From Leptolyngbya sp. SIO1E4 (GTDB taxonomy: Bacteria; Cyanobacteriota; Cyanobacteriia; Phormidesmidales; Phormidesmidaceae), in contig JAAHFU020000006.1 in NCBI GenBank assembly GCA_010672825.2, positions 62,001 to 126,000 of the forward strand: a stretch of 64,000 nt of DNA. Direction: 5' to 3'. The notes under the pieces are model-generated. The model was not told the origin of the DNA and did not search any database. It saw only the letters and a program-made list of their open reading frames with translations. The first letter of the stretch is position 1. Each line of letters starts with the position of its first letter. A program made the position numbers and the translations under genes. Below, in pieces: positions 45,686 through 54,704 of the stretch.

Positions 45686-45720
45686 ATCCTCATAACTTTC
45701 TCAAGTTTTTTCTCTAAGCT
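45686..45720 (+). promoter_or_regulatory. island promoter module, site 16
   Basis: The plus-strand operator ATCCTCA-TAAC-TTTCTCA (45686-45703) is followed by the standard gap and TCTAAGCT (45713-45720). It lies 3 bases from site 15 on the opposite strand. It drives the gene at 45919. Confidence 0.8.
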
Positions 45721-45918
45721 CGACCTATCTCGAAAAGATTGAGAAGCTTCTGATTATGTAAGTTTGCACGTTCCTTGCACCTCAAGTGCATTCTTCTTAT
45801 ACGGAGATAATCTCGCCTGAGGCAATAAGTTCAATACGTTCGCGGGGAATCTAAGTCATGCCCCAAACTATTTGCCAGCGCAATGTGCATCCCCCCAAAA
45901 CGCTTCAGGAGACCCCAG

Positions 45919-46998
45919 ATGAAACAACAACGCTTGGCGGCTTATCTGAACTTAATTCAAGACCTACTAACCTGTCCCCAAGGTGAAGAATGGATTCATC
46001 TCAAAAAGCAGGAAGACCTGGTCGATGCCCCGTTTTTGCAGGTCATGGAACAGGTTGCTAACCAGCTAGCCCGACAGGGCGATCGTGAATCTGCAACCTT
46101 TCTCCACAATTGGGCAGCCAAGCTGCACCATATTCTGGTGAAGGAGATTCAACCACCGTCACCAGAAGAGAATACATCTCAAGCCTATCTGGACGTGGTT
46201 CAAAAACTCCTGGTCTCCCCACGGGAAATGGCAGACGAAATCCTCCAAGCCCACCAAGCACTGATGGGTCCAGGATTGGTTCACACGATGCATGAGGTAG
46301 CACGGCAGTTAATCCGTCAAGACGATATCGAACCGGCTCAGTTTTTAGAGAAGCTGGCTCATCAAATCAATCAGAAATGGCTTAAAGAACATGACTTTCA
46401 AGCCAACCTAAAAAAAGTACCTGTCGGTCAAGCATCCACTACACCACCCATCGCTGCAAGCACAGCTTCTGGTGGCACGCCTGTATCCTCATCACCTACA
46501 TTCGTTCAACTTCAACCACCTGTCCCAGAGTCAGATTTTGATGACCCTTGGGATAGTCCTACGGAGGAAGACACTGAACTAACATCTGCTCTGTTGTCTG
46601 CACCTACTCAATCGCCGCCATCTTCAGCTGTCCCAGATGCCAAAGCTCCTGAAACGTCTTTTGGAACTCGGTCTGCTGAAACAACCATTCCCCTTAATCA
46701 AGCCAGCACTCAGGCAATCTCAGCGGGATTAAACGCCATGGCTCAAGCACTGAAGCAGTTAAGCCAAACCCTGATAACGCAGCGATCTCCTCATCCCTTG
46801 TGGTACTTAGAAGTCTTGGAGCAAGCCTGTACTGCTAACTGGCAACTCACCACTGAGGAAGTTGAGCAGTTAATTGGGGTCAAACCGCACTGTCACCGAG
46901 ACGAAACTGTCTATCAACGGGGTAATTGGCGCTTTACGAAAGTCGGTAAACTAGGAGGACAAACTGCTTGGCGGGTTAGTAAAGAGAGTGAGTCGTAA
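45919..46998 (+). CDS. cyanobacterial multidomain protein of unknown function (site 16)
   Basis: The product has 359 residues from ATG 45919 (behind AGGAGACC), preferred over 45883. Two similar helical repeats open it: AAYLNLIQDLLTCPQGEEWIHL...LVDAPFLQVMEQVANQLARQGDRESATFLHNWA and AYLDVVQKLLVSPREMADEIL...LVHTMHEVARQLIRQDDIEPAQFLEKLA. This repeat is common at the start of cyanobacterial CHAT, TPR and kinase proteins. A Ser/Thr/Pro-rich linker (about 180-290) leads to a compact C-terminal domain (WYLEVLEQACTANWQLTTEEVEQLIGV...YQRGNWRFTKVGKLGGQTAWRV) also seen in cyanobacteria. No catalytic motif is visible. It shares a divergent promoter region with the M48 operon. Confidence 0.75.
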   Translation: MKQQRLAAYLNLIQDLLTCPQGEEWIHLKKQEDLVDAPFLQVMEQVANQLARQGDRESATFLHNWAAKLHHILVKEIQPPSPEENTSQAYLDVVQKLLVSPREMADEILQAHQALMGPGLVHTMHEVARQLIRQDDIEPAQFLEKLAHQINQKWLKEHDFQANLKKVPVGQASTTPPIAASTASGGTPVSSSPTFVQLQPPVPESDFDDPWDSPTEEDTELTSALLSAPTQSPPSSAVPDAKAPETSFGTRSAETTIPLNQASTQAISAGLNAMAQALKQLSQTLITQRSPHPLWYLEVLEQACTANWQLTTEEVEQLIGVKPHCHRDETVYQRGNWRFTKVGKLGGQTAWRVSKESES

Positions 46999-47185
46999 GA
47001 AAGTCGGAGGGAGAAATGGAGTGATGGAAAAAATATAGAGCGTAGAACCCACTTTCTAGTATTTGTAATTTTCTCTCGATCCTGTTTGCACATGCCAATG
47101 TCAGAATGCGATTCCACCCAGGCGAAGGGCGGAAGGTGATGTTCTAGACCTGTGTAATGAGCCAAGTCTACCTTGTGAGTTCACG

Positions 47186-47880
47186 ATGGTTTTAGAACCG
47201 GTCTGTTGTCCGCACTGCCACACGACGAATGTGGTCAAGAACGGCAAAAGTGGTGAAGGTAAGCAGCGCTATCATTGCCGGAATGTGGATTGTTCCCGCG
47301 CCTCGTTCATCCTCGACTATACCTATCGGGGTCATGTCCCCGAAGTCAAACAACAAGTGAGTGAATTGGCCATCAATGGTAGTGGTATTCGGGATACCGC
47401 CCGGGTGCTGCGGATTAGCCCCACCACCGTGATTGAGGAACTCAAAAAAACATCGACATCTGGAATCCATCAACCGGAGCGCGTTAGCCTCCCGCCAAGA
47501 ACCGCCACCAGCAGTCATGGTGGTGCGGGTTGAGGCCGAGATGGATGAGATGTGGAGCTTCGTGCACTCGAAGCGGCAGCAACGATGGCTCTGGCACGTG
47601 ATCGACTCGACCATCACAGCGGTGAAGTCCTGGCCTACGTGCTCGCCCCCCATGAAGATACGGCCCTCTCTACTCTCATGACGTTACTCGCACCCTTTGG
47701 TATTCAGCAGTTCTACACCGATAACTGGAGTGCTTATTCCCGGCAACTCGACCCTCAACAGCATAGAGTGGGCAAAACCAACACCCAGAAGATTGAGCGT
47801 AAGCACCTCACTTTACGTACTCGCATCAAGCGTCTGGCCCGCAACAGGAGCCCGAAGTCAGGTTTTTTCAGCACCTGTTT
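47186..47880 (+). pseudogene. IS1-family transposase, frameshifted and 3'-truncated
   Basis: InsA is intact: CCPHCHTTNVVKNGKSGEGKQRYHC zinc finger and an HTH ending EELKK. It overlaps InsB at an A-rich slippage site (A7 at about 47445-47451), as expected for IS1. InsB shows EMDEMWSFVHSKRQQRWLWHVID, then a 5-base tandem duplication (TCGACTCGAC, 47602-47611) that shifts the frame before HHSGEVLAYVLAPHED. Removing one copy restores it. The end after KIERKHLTLRTRIKRLARN is replaced by IS630-like sequence. A left end GGTGATG is visible near 47137. Confidence 0.85.
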
Positions 47881-47889
47881 AGGACTACC

Positions 47890-48384
47890 CTACCTATCAT
47901 GACCTTCCATGCGCTGATGGGGTTTGAGGTCGGCGTCCGCCAGGAGACGACCCACATGACGCCTACTGATGCTATCGACGATTTTTTGCTGGATTAACTC
48001 ATCGGCCAGCTCTTGGGGTGTCCAATGACTAATCGGACGTCCATATTGCTCGGGCGGTGCACAAGCCAGGGCATAGAGTTCGGTGATTTGCTCCAGCGTA
48101 AAGGTGGGCGGCGTGCCGGAGCGATAGGCATCTTGCAATCGCTCGGCAACAGGCAACGCGTGGGAACTGAGGGCCAACCAGCGCGTTCGCCAGCGCCGAC
48201 TCATGGCTTTACCAATGCCTAAGTCACGGGAAATCGCACCGTGGCTATCGCCCTGAGCTGCTCGCAGGATGATTTTCGCCCGCAAAGCGATTTGCTGAGG
48301 GGTGCTGGGACGCTTCGCGAGCTGCTCTAATTCATGACGCTCTGATTCGCTCAAGGTAATGGGTGGGGCGGATAGACGGGGCAT
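47890..48384 (-). mobile_element. IS630-family transposase, N-terminal part only
   Basis: The frame encodes 164 residues with two HTH units typical of IS630/Tc1 elements (LGIGKAMSRRWRTRWL; DSISRRHVGRLLADADLKPH). The DDE catalytic half is missing, because the protein ends seven residues after LKPHQ where it meets the truncated IS1. The two partial elements abut tail to tail, so neither can move alone. Confidence 0.8.
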
Positions 48385-48601
48385 AACAGGGCTGTTCAGT
48401 GGACTCCCTAAAGGGTACTCCCATTTCCGCCATCCGATACTAGTTATCTTTGGTGAAGGCTGGGTCTGCAGAATAATCAGAAATGCAAGTTCTAAAAGAG
48501 TTTTGGCAGTTTCTCAACACGAGGGATAGTCCGAGAGCTTGGTAAATTTAGGTGAATCAGGGGCATTCTATTAGGCTAACGATGTTGATATGTGACTCCC
48601 G

Positions 48602-49567
48602 ATGTTACCCAATCGTTTGCCGGACTTTATTTCAATCGGGCTGGTGATGGGTTTAGTCAGCTGCGGCTCAGTGCCCACCATCGACGCTGAAATCAGCACA
48701 ACCACTGAGCCTGAGACGGTTGCTGCTGCTGAAACTGCGACTAATTCGCTAGTGCTGGGCGATATTTCCAAAAATGACCCCGCCGGTTCGTTCGAGGAAT
48801 TTCAGCCTCTGGCCGATTATTTAGCTATCCAGTTAGCGGAGACGGGCATTGATGATGGCAAGGTCAAAGTTGCCCCTGACATAGAAACCATGGGCCAGTG
48901 GTTAGCAGCGGGGGAAGTGGATATCTTTTTTGATAGCCCCTATCCGGCCCTCAGTCTGGCCGCAGAGGTCGGCGCACGGCCCATTCTACGACGCTGGAAA
49001 AAAGGTGATGCTCAATACCACGCCATCATTTTCACAGTGGCTGATTCAGGTATTGACTCTGTGCAGGATTTATCAGGGAATCTGATCGCGTTCGATTCAC
49101 CTTACTCGACATCAGGCTATATGTTGCCGATGTTCTATCTTCTAGAAGAAAATCTGGCACCAGTAGAAAAGGATTCCTTGCGTTCGACTGTGGCCAATGA
49201 TGAAGTGGGCTATATATTTACCTACGACGATAGCAATACGCTGCAATGGGTGATTAACGGTGATGTGGCGGCTGGGGTTGTCGATAATCAAACCTTTGCT
49301 GAGCTACCAGACATTATCAGGGGCAACTTACGCATTTTGTTGGAAACCGAAGCAATACCCCGCCAGATTGCCATAATAGCAGCCGATCTGGAACCGTTGA
49401 CGGTGGACGCACTGACTCAGGTTTTGCTAGATATTGATCAGTCAACCGAAGGCAAAGCCGTTTTGGAGCAGTTTGAGCGCACTGCAAAATTTGATCAATT
49501 TCCGACGCCGAATTACTTGAATCGCTTAGAAGAAATGTTTGCCCGTGTCAATGAATGGCCTGAGTAA
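48602..49567 (+). CDS. PhnD-type substrate-binding lipoprotein
   Basis: This 321-residue periplasmic binding protein has lipobox LVSCG (Cys near residue 21). The family blocks are visible: LVLGDISKNDPAGSFEEFQPLADYLA, EVDIFFDSPYPALSLA, FDSPYSTSGYMLPMFYLLEE and GDVAAGVVDNQTF, as in phosphate/phosphite/phosphonate-binding proteins. No ABC permease or ATPase follows. Instead the gene runs straight into a sensor kinase with no spacer, so the protein probably acts as the ligand-binding part of that sensor. Confidence 0.88.
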   Translation: MLPNRLPDFISIGLVMGLVSCGSVPTIDAEISTTTEPETVAAAETATNSLVLGDISKNDPAGSFEEFQPLADYLAIQLAETGIDDGKVKVAPDIETMGQWLAAGEVDIFFDSPYPALSLAAEVGARPILRRWKKGDAQYHAIIFTVADSGIDSVQDLSGNLIAFDSPYSTSGYMLPMFYLLEENLAPVEKDSLRSTVANDEVGYIFTYDDSNTLQWVINGDVAAGVVDNQTFAELPDIIRGNLRILLETEAIPRQIAIIAADLEPLTVDALTQVLLDIDQSTEGKAVLEQFERTAKFDQFPTPNYLNRLEEMFARVNEWPE

Positions 49568-51565
49568 ATGATCGACAAGGGAAATTGTGTAGGACAGCCC
49601 CTATTCTTAAAGTCTCTATCGACCAAGTTGACATTGGCTATGACCTCTCTGGTGCTGACGACGGTAACTAGCCTTAGTTTGATTTGGATTCAGCGCGAGC
49701 GACAACAATTTCGCGCTGAGTTAGAGTCCGAGGCTGCCACCATCCTCGCCACCATGCAAGCAATGTCTCAAGATGATTTCTACTATCGAGATTTTTATGC
49801 CATTGCAATCATGCTGGAACAGCTGCAGCGAGATCTGAGCCAAGAACAACACTTGGTCGCTGGTAGAGCTTATCAAGAGGATGGGCGTTTAGTGGCAGAT
49901 AGCTTCCTCCCTGATGCGCAAGTTTACAGCCTGGAGTCAGACCCTTGGGGCCAGGCTTTGATTGAAAGTAAAGATGTGGTCTTTCAGTGGCAGGCTCAGC
50001 AGCTCGTGGCTGGACAAGCCGTTCGGCTTGGGGATGAAACCTTAGGTGCCCTCAGTATCAGTCTCTCTACTGCACCCCTGGCCACTAAAGTGAATACGGC
50101 TCGCAACCATGGCATTGGACTAGCAGTGATAGCAAGTCTAGTAGGGATTACACTGGCTCGAGTGCTTAGTCGCTCCATTATCGACCCGCTTAAAACCTTG
50201 ACCCAGGCAACTCAGCGGATTGCCCATGGAGATCTGGGTCAAACGATTGAGGTCAAAAGTCAGGATGAGTTGGCCGTACTGGCACAGGCCTTTAACCATA
50301 TGGCTCAGCAATTACAAACCTCCATCCAGAGGCTAGAAGAACAAACAAAAAAGTTGCAACAAGCCAAAGAGGATGCTGAAGCCGCTAGTCACGCTAAAGG
50401 TCAATTTTTGGCCCACATGAGCCATGAGCTACGCACCCCGCTCAATGCAATTCTGGGGTTTGCCCAGCAGTTGCAACGCGATAACCAGTTATCGACCGAG
50501 CAACATCAATCCGTCAATATTATTAACCGGAGTGGAGAGTATTTACTCAAACTCATCAATGACATTCTAGAAATCTCGAAGATCGAGTCTGACCAAACCC
50601 ACATCAGGGAGCAAAACGTTAACCTGGGTGACCTGCTCAGCGATTTAGAGAACATGTTTAAGCTGAAGGCCGATGTCAAGGGCATCTCCTTGCTTTTTCA
50701 GCAATCTCCAGAATCGCCACAGTGGATAAGGGTGGATGAGGGTAAGCTGAGCCAAGTTTTAATTAACTTACTGGGCAATGCCATTAAATTTATCCAGGTA
50801 GGGCACGTCCATGTACAGGTTCAGCGACCTAAGTTCGAGACAATAACTCTGGAGTTAGCCCATCCTGAGCAATGTTGGCTGACCATTGAAGTGAGTGACA
50901 CTGGCCCTGGAATTGCTGAAGAAGAAATGGACAGCTTATTCGTCCCCTTCAGTCAAACTCAGGTGGGATTGAAATCGCTCCAAGGGAATGGTTTAGGGCT
51001 TGCCATCAGCAAACGTCTGGTTAAACTCATGGGTGGAGACATCCAGGTCCGTAGCCAACTCCATCAAGGTTCAACCTTTAGCATCACAATTCCGGTTTTA
51101 CCCATCAATCCTCCCATTAGCACCGATTCCCCTGCCTCTGCTCAAGTAGATATCGAGCTGCGGTCTGAACAGCGTCCCTATCGCATCCTCGTGGTGGATG
51201 ATGTCTTGGTTAACCGGCTTCTCCTAACCAAGATCTTTGATTCTCCCAGCTTTGCTGTAAAGGAAACCCAAAATGGGAAAGAAGCCATTGAGGTGTGGCA
51301 AAACTGGCACCCTGACTTAGTTTTGATGGATATTCAGATGCCAGTCATGGATGGTTATACTGCTACCCGTTGGATTAAACAGCAGTCTCAGAAAACAGTC
51401 GTGATTGCTATTACAGCCAATGCTTTTGAAGAGGAACGCCAGGCTATTTTGAAGGCAGGGTGTGATGATTTTATTAGCAAACCTTTCCAACGGGATGAAG
51501 TCTTGGCGAAGGTCATTCAACACCTTGAGACGAATTATATTGAAAACTCTAAAAGCTCAATCTGA
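49568..51565 (+). CDS. membrane hybrid histidine kinase (HAMP-HisKA-HATPase-REC)
   Basis: This 665-residue protein has a transmembrane helix near 19-37, a periplasmic sensor of about 140 residues, a second helix (about 178-197), HAMP (200-252), a coiled coil, HisKA with the phospho-His in AHMSHELRTPLNAIL, HATPase (LLGNAIKFI; DTGPGIAEEE; GNGLGLAIS), and a C-terminal receiver with the acceptor in LVLMDIQMPVMDG. The 3' end, from 50988 on, is duplicated at 56050-56698. It is translationally linked to the PhnD-like gene. No DNA-binding partner is adjacent. Confidence 0.94.
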   Translation: MIDKGNCVGQPLFLKSLSTKLTLAMTSLVLTTVTSLSLIWIQRERQQFRAELESEAATILATMQAMSQDDFYYRDFYAIAIMLEQLQRDLSQEQHLVAGRAYQEDGRLVADSFLPDAQVYSLESDPWGQALIESKDVVFQWQAQQLVAGQAVRLGDETLGALSISLSTAPLATKVNTARNHGIGLAVIASLVGITLARVLSRSIIDPLKTLTQATQRIAHGDLGQTIEVKSQDELAVLAQAFNHMAQQLQTSIQRLEEQTKKLQQAKEDAEAASHAKGQFLAHMSHELRTPLNAILGFAQQLQRDNQLSTEQHQSVNIINRSGEYLLKLINDILEISKIESDQTHIREQNVNLGDLLSDLENMFKLKADVKGISLLFQQSPESPQWIRVDEGKLSQVLINLLGNAIKFIQVGHVHVQVQRPKFETITLELAHPEQCWLTIEVSDTGPGIAEEEMDSLFVPFSQTQVGLKSLQGNGLGLAISKRLVKLMGGDIQVRSQLHQGSTFSITIPVLPINPPISTDSPASAQVDIELRSEQRPYRILVVDDVLVNRLLLTKIFDSPSFAVKETQNGKEAIEVWQNWHPDLVLMDIQMPVMDGYTATRWIKQQSQKTVVIAITANAFEEERQAILKAGCDDFISKPFQRDEVLAKVIQHLETNYIENSKSSI

Positions 51566-51636
51566 ATATTAGCGCGGTAATTTCTAAGGTAGAGGACGGG
51601 GTAGTTCATAATTATCCGTGTTTATCCCGAATTTAT
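50988..51636. repeat. 649-bp segmental duplication, copy A
   Basis: This segment, covering the end of the HATPase domain, the receiver and about 70 bases of 3' flank, recurs in the same orientation at 56050-56698, 5062 bases downstream. I count about 8 differences (near 98.8 percent identity). Copy A ends exactly where the IS701-like end (CAGGACTTACGCA) begins. Confidence 0.92.
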
Positions 51637-51674
51637 CAGGACTTACGCATTGACAAATTCAGCCGAATGAGGAT

Positions 51675-52711
51675 TCAAGTCGTCTTCCCCATCAGCGGCA
51701 CTTGGAGGATGAACTGGCGAGCAACGTCTTGATAGAGGTGACGTTGGAGCTCATACCAATTGCCCAACTGCTGGTGCCACACTTGCAACGCCAACTCGAC
51801 AAAGGCCCGCAGAGCACAAAAGAGATGGGTGTGAATGGCTTCCTTGAGGCGCACCCGAAAGCGACGCAGCGCACACAGCTGTTTCCCAGCCCGGTGAAAA
51901 CATTCAATCCCCCAATGGTCGGTATGCAACTGCTCAAAGTCAGTTGCACCGGCTGTTTCTAACGCCTCAGGGTCAGGCAAGTAAAGCGCATAATACCGAC
52001 ACGATTCGTTTTTGAAGCGCTGGCAAAAGACTTTGACTCGCCCGACTCCCTTAAGATAAACCAGCTGTCCAGACTCGGGAATCGTCAGGGCGTCGACTCG
52101 TTGATAGGACTGATGAGGCGTCAATTGCACCAATCGATTCTTGGCGACCCCGACTAGAAATCCCGTCTGGTCGTTTTTGAGCACATTGAGATTCGCTTTG
52201 GCGGCATACCCAGTATCGCTAGTGACGGCTCGAGGGCGCAGGCCCCACTGTCTCACCTCTTGCCACATTTCTTGAAAATACTGGTTTTTGGTTTTACCCT
52301 CCGTTTTGTCATAGAGACGATAGTTAATCGGCACTCGCAAGCCATTGGGACTGCTGTAATACAGCGTCACCAACGAGAGACCCAGTACTGGCTTGGCGGC
52401 TTTACTACTCCAGAAATAGCCCAACAGCGCCGTGGCTTGGCGTTGCGCATAGGGTTTCTCCAGCACCGTATCGTCGCCGCTCAAAACACCCCCGACCAAA
52501 TCAATCCAGCCCTGGTTGACCAGTTCATCAAACAAATCCTTGGGTTCATAGCGTTCGCGGCACAGGAAGCGATTAATGCTGTCGTGAGACACCGTTTGGA
52601 GGATCTCAGCCAGTTCACAACAGCCGGAACCTTGCGGTTGGGCCCCAGCAGATAGCGGACGTAGAGGTCGATCGTGCAGCAAGCGGTTGAGGGTTTAGTG
52701 AGACTGCGCAA
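51675..52711 (-). pseudogene. IS701-like transposase with 5' frameshift
   Basis: The main frame (51675-52682) carries the catalytic region: LVGGVLSGDDTVLEKPYA, AVTSDTGYAAKANLNVLK and, near the end, TDHWGIECFHRAGKQLCALRRFRVR, a DDE arrangement. The family-like N-terminal residues DLYVRYLLGPNRKV lie in a different frame (52481-52711). A one-base shift near 52628 is needed to join them to CELAEILQTVSHDSINRFL. One element end, CAGGACTTACGCATTGACAAA-like, starts at 51637. The matching right end was not resolved. Confidence 0.78.
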
Positions 52712-52874
52712 AGGAATCTTTGATGTTTATCGTCGGAAGGATCACCAGCGGCAGGATGCCACCACTGACCCCTTACATCCGGGAAGAGAGCGGGAACAGT
52801 TACGATTTGTGCATGGATTTCGCTAAACTGCTTTAATCCCTTCTTAAGCTATTGAATGCCCCCCTATTTCATGA

Positions 52875-54611
52875 TTGAAGTCATTCGTGCTGGAGAAACC
52901 AAACCTACAACTTAATGGACTAAAGTTCTTACCGGGATTTCAGCGATTGCTAGCTTATCAGCCCCGATGGCTACGAGGTGATGTGTTAGCAGGGTTGACG
53001 GTGGCAGCCTATTTAATTCCGCAGTGTATGGCCTACGGTGAGTTGGCAGGAGTAGCCCCTGTGGCAGGGCTGTGGGCAATTTTGCCGCCGATGGCGATCT
53101 ATGCGGTGTTCGGCTCGTCACCCCAGATGTCGATCGGGCCAGAGTCCACAACAGCCGTGATGACAGCGGCTGCGATCACACCTTTGGTGGCAGGCAATAG
53201 CGGCGCTTATGCGGGGTTGGCCGCTTTGCTTGCTTGCTTGGTCGGACTCGTGTGCATTGTTGGCTATGCAGCGCGCTTAGGCTTCTTGGCCAATCTCTTG
53301 TCTAAGCCGATTTTGGTAGGCTATATGGCCGGGGTTGCCGTCATTATGATGGCAGGACAACTGGGAAAAGTGAGCGGCATTGAGATAGAAGCCAACAGCG
53401 TCCTGGGTGAGGTGGGTGAATTTTTAAGCAAACTTCCCCAAGCCCACGGACCTACGTTATTGCTGTCGCTATTAGTCTTAATCTTCCTATTTGTGATTCA
53501 ACGGGGATTCCCAAGATCACCAGGGCCATTGCTGGCCGTCTTAATGGCCACTGCCGCTGTCTGGCTCTTCAAGCTAGATACTCAGGGCGTTGACGTCGTC
53601 GGTGATATCCCGGCGGGTCTACCCTACTTTGCGCTGCCCGGAATCTCGCTTCAATCCATGATGCCGCTACTGGCCTCAGCAGTGGGGATTGCCATCGTGG
53701 GCTATTCTGACACAGTGCTTACAGCCAGGGCATTTGCAACCCGCCACCATTACAAAATAGATGCGAACCAAGAACTGTTGGCATTAGGCATGGCAAACCT
53801 TGGTAATGGCTTTATGCAAGGATTTCCCATCAGTAGTAGTGGTAGTCGCACGGTGATTGGGGATGCTCTTGGAAGTAAAACTCAGGTATTCTCCCTGGTT
53901 GCAATGGGGGTCGTGGTGGTTGTGCTGTTGTTTTTTCGCCCGGTACTGGCAATGTTTCCAACCGCAGCTTTAGGGGCACTTGTAATTTATGCGGCTACCA
54001 AGCTCATTGATATCCCCGAATTTGTGCGGTTAAAGCGCTTTCGCAAAAGTGAGTTGGCCCTGGCATTGATTACGACCGCCGGGGTTTTATTGACAAATTT
54101 ATTAGTGGGGGTTGCGATCGCAGTTAGCCTCTCCGTCATCGAGTTATTCGCTCGTATTACCCGCCCACATGACGCCGTTATGGGCAAAGTCCCCGGTATC
54201 GCTGGCTGGCATGACATCGATGACTGGGAGGAGGCTAAAACGATTCCAGGTTTGGTGCTCTACCGCTACGATGCACCGCTGTGTTTCGCCAATGTCGAAG
54301 ACTTTAAGCGACGGGCGTTAGCGGCCATGGAGGCAGAGGCTACCCCGGTAGCCTGGTTTGTGCTCAACACTGAAGCCATAGCCGAGGTCGATATTACCGC
54401 CATCGATACCCTGACAGAATTACACGATGAGTTGCAAGCAAGAAACATCACCTTTGCCATGGTGCGGGTCAAACAAGACCTGTATGCCCAACTCAGACGA
54501 TCAGGTCTCCTAGACTTGATTACCCCAGAACGGATTTATTTTTCGATGAAAAGCGCGATCGCAGGCTTCGGGGCACGGGAGTGTGAAGGTAAAAATGATC
54601 CGCGCGGATGA
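52875..54611 (+). CDS. SulP-family anion transporter with STAS domain
   Basis: This 578-residue membrane protein has about 11-12 helices. SulP hallmarks are LAGLTVAAYLIPQCMAYGELAGVAPVAGLWAILPP near the start and GMANLGNGFMQGFPISSSGSRT. The C-terminal STAS domain (about 440-560, FVLNTEAIAEVDITAIDTLTEL) lies in the cytosol. The substrate may be sulfate, bicarbonate or a similar anion, and cannot be fixed from sequence. The start could be TTG 52875 or GTG 52887. It lies directly after the IS701-like remnant and reads away from it. Confidence 0.9.
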   Translation: MKSFVLEKPNLQLNGLKFLPGFQRLLAYQPRWLRGDVLAGLTVAAYLIPQCMAYGELAGVAPVAGLWAILPPMAIYAVFGSSPQMSIGPESTTAVMTAAAITPLVAGNSGAYAGLAALLACLVGLVCIVGYAARLGFLANLLSKPILVGYMAGVAVIMMAGQLGKVSGIEIEANSVLGEVGEFLSKLPQAHGPTLLLSLLVLIFLFVIQRGFPRSPGPLLAVLMATAAVWLFKLDTQGVDVVGDIPAGLPYFALPGISLQSMMPLLASAVGIAIVGYSDTVLTARAFATRHHYKIDANQELLALGMANLGNGFMQGFPISSSGSRTVIGDALGSKTQVFSLVAMGVVVVVLLFFRPVLAMFPTAALGALVIYAATKLIDIPEFVRLKRFRKSELALALITTAGVLLTNLLVGVAIAVSLSVIELFARITRPHDAVMGKVPGIAGWHDIDDWEEAKTIPGLVLYRYDAPLCFANVEDFKRRALAAMEAEATPVAWFVLNTEAIAEVDITAIDTLTELHDELQARNITFAMVRVKQDLYAQLRRSGLLDLITPERIYFSMKSAIAGFGARECEGKNDPRG

Positions 54612-54704
54612 TGTGGAACGTCTCAGCTTTGTCCATGAGATAGAGGGTGCAGCCTAATTTTCAGATTGCAATAGAAGTACTCCGATTATTGAGGTTGACA
54701 ACCT

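Noticed and set aside
52698..52826. 42-codon frame GIFDVYRRKDHQRQDATTDPLH on the plus strand before the SulP gene
   Set aside because: It could be the 3' end of a gene cut by the IS701-like element, but it has no identifiable family.
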